A DNA stretch of 64,000 nucleotides, from contig NZ_CP018811.1 in the NCBI RefSeq assembly GCF_001922345.1, positions 682,001 to 746,000 on the forward strand, in the 5' to 3' direction. Positions 60,807 through 64,000 of this stretch are shown piece by piece (position 1 is the first letter of the stretch; each line of letters starts with the position of its first letter). The notes below the pieces were generated by a model that saw only the letters and a program-made list of their open reading frames with translations, was not told the DNA's origin and made no database searches. The stretch is from Paraburkholderia sp. SOS3. Lineage in GTDB: Bacteria; Pseudomonadota; Gammaproteobacteria; Burkholderiales; Burkholderiaceae. The translations under genes were made by a program, and so were the position numbers.

Positions 60807-62465
60807 TCAGTCCTGCGCGTAAATATTCGAGTCCTTGGTCTCCCGCACAAAAATCAGCCCGATCACGAACGTCGCCAGCGCGATGATGATCGGATACCAG
60901 AGTCCCGAATAGATGTTCCCCTTGGCCGCCACGATCGCGAACGCGGTCGCCGGCAGGAAGCCGCCGAACCAGCCGTTGCCGATGTGATACGGCAGCGACA
61001 TCGACGTGTAGCGAATCCGCGTCGGGAACATCTCCACCAGCATCGCGGCGATCGGCCCGTACACCATCGTCACGTAGATCACGAGGATGGTCAGGATCAC
61101 CACGGTCATCACCCAGTTGATCTGCGCCGGGTCGGCCTTCGGCGGATAGCCGTCCGCCTTCAGCGTCGAACTCAACTGGCTGTCGAAGGTCTTGCCCAGC
61201 TCCTTCGCGTCCGCGGCTTTGCCGTCATAGGCGTTGATCACCGTGTCGCCGACCTTGATCTGCGCGACCGTCCCCGGCGGCGCCGCGACGTTCTCGTAGT
61301 TCAGGCCCGACTTCGAAAGCGCGCTCTTTGCGATGTCGCACGACGACGTGAACTTCGACGTGCCCACCGGGTTGAACTGGAACGAGCACTCGTTCGGATC
61401 CGCGATCACGACGATCGGGCTCTTCTGCGTTGCCGCCTCGAGTGCCGGGTTCGCATAGTGCGTTAGCGCCTTGAAGAGCGGGAAGTACGTGAGCGCCGCG
61501 ATCAGGCAGCCCGCGAGGATGATCGGCTTGCGGCCGATGCGGTCCGACAGCGAGCCGAAGAACACGAAGAACGGCGTGCCGATCAACAGTGCCAGCGCAA
61601 TCAGGATATTGGCGCTCGTGCCGTCCACCTTCAGCGTCTGCGTCAGGAAGAACAGTGCGTAGAACTGACCCGTGTACCAGACCACCGCCTGGCCCGCCGT
61701 CAAGCCGATCAGCGCGAGAATCACGACTTTCAGATTCTTCCACTGGCCGAACGCTTCGGAAAGCGGCGCCTTGGACGTCTTGCCTTCAGCCTTGATCCGC
61801 ATGAACGCTGGCGACTCGCTCAGTTGCAAGCGGATCCACACCGACACCCCCAGCAGAATCAGCGAGGCGACGAACGGAATGCGCCAGCCCCACGCGCCGA
61901 ACGACTCTTCGCCCATCCACGTACGCACGCCGAGAATCACGAGCAGCGACAGGAAGAGGCCAAGCGTTGCCGTCGTCTGGATCCACGACGTGTAGAAGCC
62001 GCGCCGATTGGCCGGAGCATGCTCCGCGACGTAAGTCGCCGCGCCGCCGTACTCGCCGCCGAGTGCAAGACCCTGCAACAGCCGCATCGCGATGAAGATC
62101 ACCGGCGCCGCGATGCCGATCGACGCATAGCCCGGCAGAAAGCCGACCACGCAGGTCGACAGACCCATGATCACGATCGTGATCAGGAACGTGTACTTGC
62201 GGCCGACGAGGTCGCCGAGCCGCCCGAACACGAGCGCGCCGAACGGACGCACCGCGAAGCCCGCGGCAAAGCCGAGCAGCGTGAAGATGAAGCCCGCAGT
62301 CGGATTGACGCCCGAAAAGAAGCTCTTGCTGATGAAGGCAGCCAGCGATCCGGCCAGATAAAAGTCGTACCACTCGAATACCGTGCCCAGCGACGATGCG
62401 AAGATCACCCGCTTCTCATCGGCTGTCATCGGCGCGTGCGAGACCTGCCCGCTTACGGTAGCCAT
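60807..62465 (-). CDS. MFS transporter of the metabolite:H+ symporter (MHS) family
   Basis: A 552-residue inner-membrane symporter with 12 predicted spans. MHS marks are SLGTVFEWYDFYLAGSLA, VFGRLGDLVGRKYTF and FPTRIRYTSMSLPYHIGNGW. A large hydrophilic insertion of about 100 residues (near 355-455, with two Cys) lies between late spans, probably periplasmic. Relatives carry proline/betaine, shikimate, ketoglutarate or citrate; substrate unknown. Start ATG 62465 after GGAGGGA. Confidence 0.9.
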   Translation of the reverse strand: MATVSGQVSHAPMTADEKRVIFASSLGTVFEWYDFYLAGSLAAFISKSFFSGVNPTAGFIFTLLGFAAGFAVRPFGALVFGRLGDLVGRKYTFLITIVIMGLSTCVVGFLPGYASIGIAAPVIFIAMRLLQGLALGGEYGGAATYVAEHAPANRRGFYTSWIQTTATLGLFLSLLVILGVRTWMGEESFGAWGWRIPFVASLILLGVSVWIRLQLSESPAFMRIKAEGKTSKAPLSEAFGQWKNLKVVILALIGLTAGQAVVWYTGQFYALFFLTQTLKVDGTSANILIALALLIGTPFFVFFGSLSDRIGRKPIILAGCLIAALTYFPLFKALTHYANPALEAATQKSPIVVIADPNECSFQFNPVGTSKFTSSCDIAKSALSKSGLNYENVAAPPGTVAQIKVGDTVINAYDGKAADAKELGKTFDSQLSSTLKADGYPPKADPAQINWVMTVVILTILVIYVTMVYGPIAAMLVEMFPTRIRYTSMSLPYHIGNGWFGGFLPATAFAIVAAKGNIYSGLWYPIIIALATFVIGLIFVRETKDSNIYAQD

Positions 62466-62694
62466 ATGTCGTCCCTCCACTCTTGATTTAGGTGCGCGGT
62501 CCCCCGGTCGGGCGATCCGTGCCCCCGATTATTGGAGTGGAAACTTACGGCCTACTGACTCGGATTTGTCTGATTGTGTTCGGCCGCGCATTGCGGAAAT
62601 TCGTCGAAATTCTTCTAACGTGATTCTATCATTCGACTAAGTGCGCCTAACGCGCCATTTCAATGCCTAGGCGCCTTTCGGGGTTTTCTGACAG

Positions 62695-64000
62695 TTAGGG
62701 TAAGTCCCGGGCGCGTGCACGCGCCATCAAACTGACACGCACGAGCGTGCCGGCGAGCCGCGGCGATGCCTGATAGACGTTGTCGTCGATGGTCAGCTTG
62801 CCGCCATGCATCGTCGCGATTTCGCGGACGATCGCGAGACCGAGGCCGCTGCCGTCGCCTTCGCGTCCGAGAATGCGGTAGAAGCGCTCGACGACGCGCT
62901 CGCGTTCTGCCGCCGGTATGCCGAGCCCCGTGTCTTCGACTTCGAGGTGAACCCAATGCGGGGCGTCGTGCGGCCGCTCTTCGCGCACGCGCACGGTCAC
63001 GCGCCCGCCCGGCGGCGTGTAACGGATTGCGTTGTCGATCAGATTCGACAGCATCTCGCGCAGCATCACCGGGTTGCCTTCGACTTCAATAGGCACGTCC
63101 GGGCCCTCGTAGCCGAGGTCCATCTGTTTCGCGAGCGCCGCCTGCACCCAGTCGCGCACCGCATGGCGCGCGACATCGGTCACTTCGACAAGCGTGAACA
63201 CCTGGCCCGACATCCGGTTTTCCGCGCGCGCCAGGGCAAGCAACTGCGTGACGAGCCGCGCCGCATGCTCCGAACTCGTCGCGATCTGCTGCAGCGAGCG
63301 TTGCACCTCGGCCGGCACGTCCTGGCGCAGCGCGAGCTCCGCCTGCGTGCGCAAGCCGGCGAGCGGCGTCTTCATCTGATGCGCAGCGTCGGCGATAAAG
63401 CGCTTTTGCAGCTCCATGTTCTGCTCGAGGCGCGTCAGCAAATCGTTGAACGACGTGACGAGCGGTTCGATTTCCGGCGGCGCGCGGCGCGCCTCGAGCG
63501 GCGACAGATCGTCGGGACGCCGCGCGCGGATATGCGATTGCAACGCGTGCAGCGGCGCAAGTCCGCGCGACAGGCCGAACCAGACCAGCACGATCGCGAG
63601 CGGCAGAATCACGAACTGCGGCAGGATCACGCCCTTGATGATGTCGTTGGCCAGCGCGCTGCGCTTGTCGAGCGTCTCGGCGACTTGTACGAGCACGGGC
63701 TGCGCGCCTTCCGTCTGCGGGAATTCGACGGTCGTATAGGCGACGCGGATGTCGTTGCCGTGCAGCACGTCGTCGCGAAATTCGACGATGCCCGGCTGCG
63801 GCCGGTCGTCCTCGCGCGGCAGCGGCATGTCGCGTTCGCCGCCTACGAGTTCGCCGCGTGTGCCGAGCACCTGATAAAACACGCGATCGATATTGTCCGC
63901 GCGCAGGAAGTCGCTCGTCGCATCGGGCAGCTTCAGTTCGGCCACGCCGTTGACCGGCTGGATCTGCCGCGCGAGCACGTACGCATCGGTTTCGAGCGCG
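62695..64000 (-). CDS. Two-component sensor histidine kinase (partial, 5' cut by window)
   Basis: The frame runs off the right edge. About 434 residues are visible. They comprise a periplasmic sensor part, a transmembrane segment near VILPQFVILPLAIVLVWFGL, a HAMP-like region, the H-box DAAHQMKTPLAGL, the N-box NLIDNAIRYTPPGG and G1/F/G2 (DTGLGIP, RFYRIL, GSGLGLAIVREI). This is the TctE/QseC-like layout. The response-regulator gene would be expected just outside the window. The signal is unknown. Confidence 0.92.
   Translation of the reverse strand, partial: ALETDAYVLARQIQPVNGVAELKLPDATSDFLRADNIDRVFYQVLGTRGELVGGERDMPLPREDDRPQPGIVEFRDDVLHGNDIRVAYTTVEFPQTEGAQPVLVQVAETLDKRSALANDIIKGVILPQFVILPLAIVLVWFGLSRGLAPLHALQSHIRARRPDDLSPLEARRAPPEIEPLVTSFNDLLTRLEQNMELQKRFIADAAHQMKTPLAGLRTQAELALRQDVPAEVQRSLQQIATSSEHAARLVTQLLALARAENRMSGQVFTLVEVTDVARHAVRDWVQAALAKQMDLGYEGPDVPIEVEGNPVMLREMLSNLIDNAIRYTPPGGRVTVRVREERPHDAPHWVHLEVEDTGLGIPAAERERVVERFYRILGREGDGSGLGLAIVREIATMHGGKLTIDDNVYQASPRLAGTLVRVSLMARARARDLP

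Overview
The window reads as chromosomal DNA of a high-G+C betaproteobacterium of the family Burkholderiaceae, close to Paraburkholderia, Burkholderia or Trinickia. This rests on gene order (lptD-surA-pdxA-rsmA; miaB-phoL-ybeY-corC-lnt-glyQS-gmhB-plsC), Burkholderia-type porins and trimeric autotransporters, tandem universal stress proteins, and strong G/C third-position codon use. No database search was possible, so the genus is an inference.

Layout. 1-21 kb is conserved housekeeping DNA. On the plus strand are the end of lptD, surA, pdxA, rsmA, a YadA-type adhesin, a porin and gloA. On the minus strand (transcribed leftward from 20.8 kb) are miaB, phoL, ybeY, chaC, corC, lnt, glyQ, glyS, gmhB, plsC and a YgjP-like metalloprotease. 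21-34 kb mixes regulators and metabolism: a LysR/VOC divergent pair, an MFS exporter, an XRE-cupin regulator, an FMN riboswitch with ribB, a glycerol catabolic operon (glpD-glpK-HAD phosphatase) with tandem GlpR operators, glpR, a ferritin-like diiron protein and a PNPOx-like protein. 34-41 kb has an RhlE-type helicase, a HlyIII membrane protein, two c-type cytochromes, a CopD-like protein and two small genes. 41-46 kb holds sugar-acid catabolism: galactonate dehydratase with its regulator, and a LysR/tartrate dehydrogenase pair. 45.7-52 kb holds a TPR/ATP-grasp protein, a SerC paralogue, a methyltransferase beside an ArsI-like C-As lyase, PrpF and a SnoaL-like protein.

52-55.6 kb looks like a low-oxygen stress module. 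A CBS-BON protein converges on three universal stress protein genes, and an FNR/ANR-type box lies upstream of each arm. 55.6-60 kb is an accessory patch of visibly lower G+C. It contains a truncated Hcp (type VI secretion) gene, a T4-type lysozyme-like gene translationally coupled to a secreted LprI-like lysozyme inhibitor, a run of inverted repeats ahead of a coiled-coil ORF, a VapBC45-like toxin-antitoxin pair and small unknown genes. An elongator tRNA-Met with a textbook promoter, an MHS-family transporter and a truncated sensor kinase close the window.

Most interesting signals: (1) the lysozyme / LprI-like inhibitor / Hcp cluster, a probable decaying or reduced T6SS effector-immunity island; (2) dgoR, which appears to start at ATT behind a perfect Shine-Dalgarno and faces an 18-bp perfect palindrome; (3) the FNR-box-flanked Usp/CBS module, with the Usp box lying inside the broken end of the hcp remnant; (4) the inverted-repeat element at 57.34-57.49 kb; (5) frame-preserving 9/12-bp minisatellites inside chaC, lnt and phoL, against an 11-bp array outside genes.
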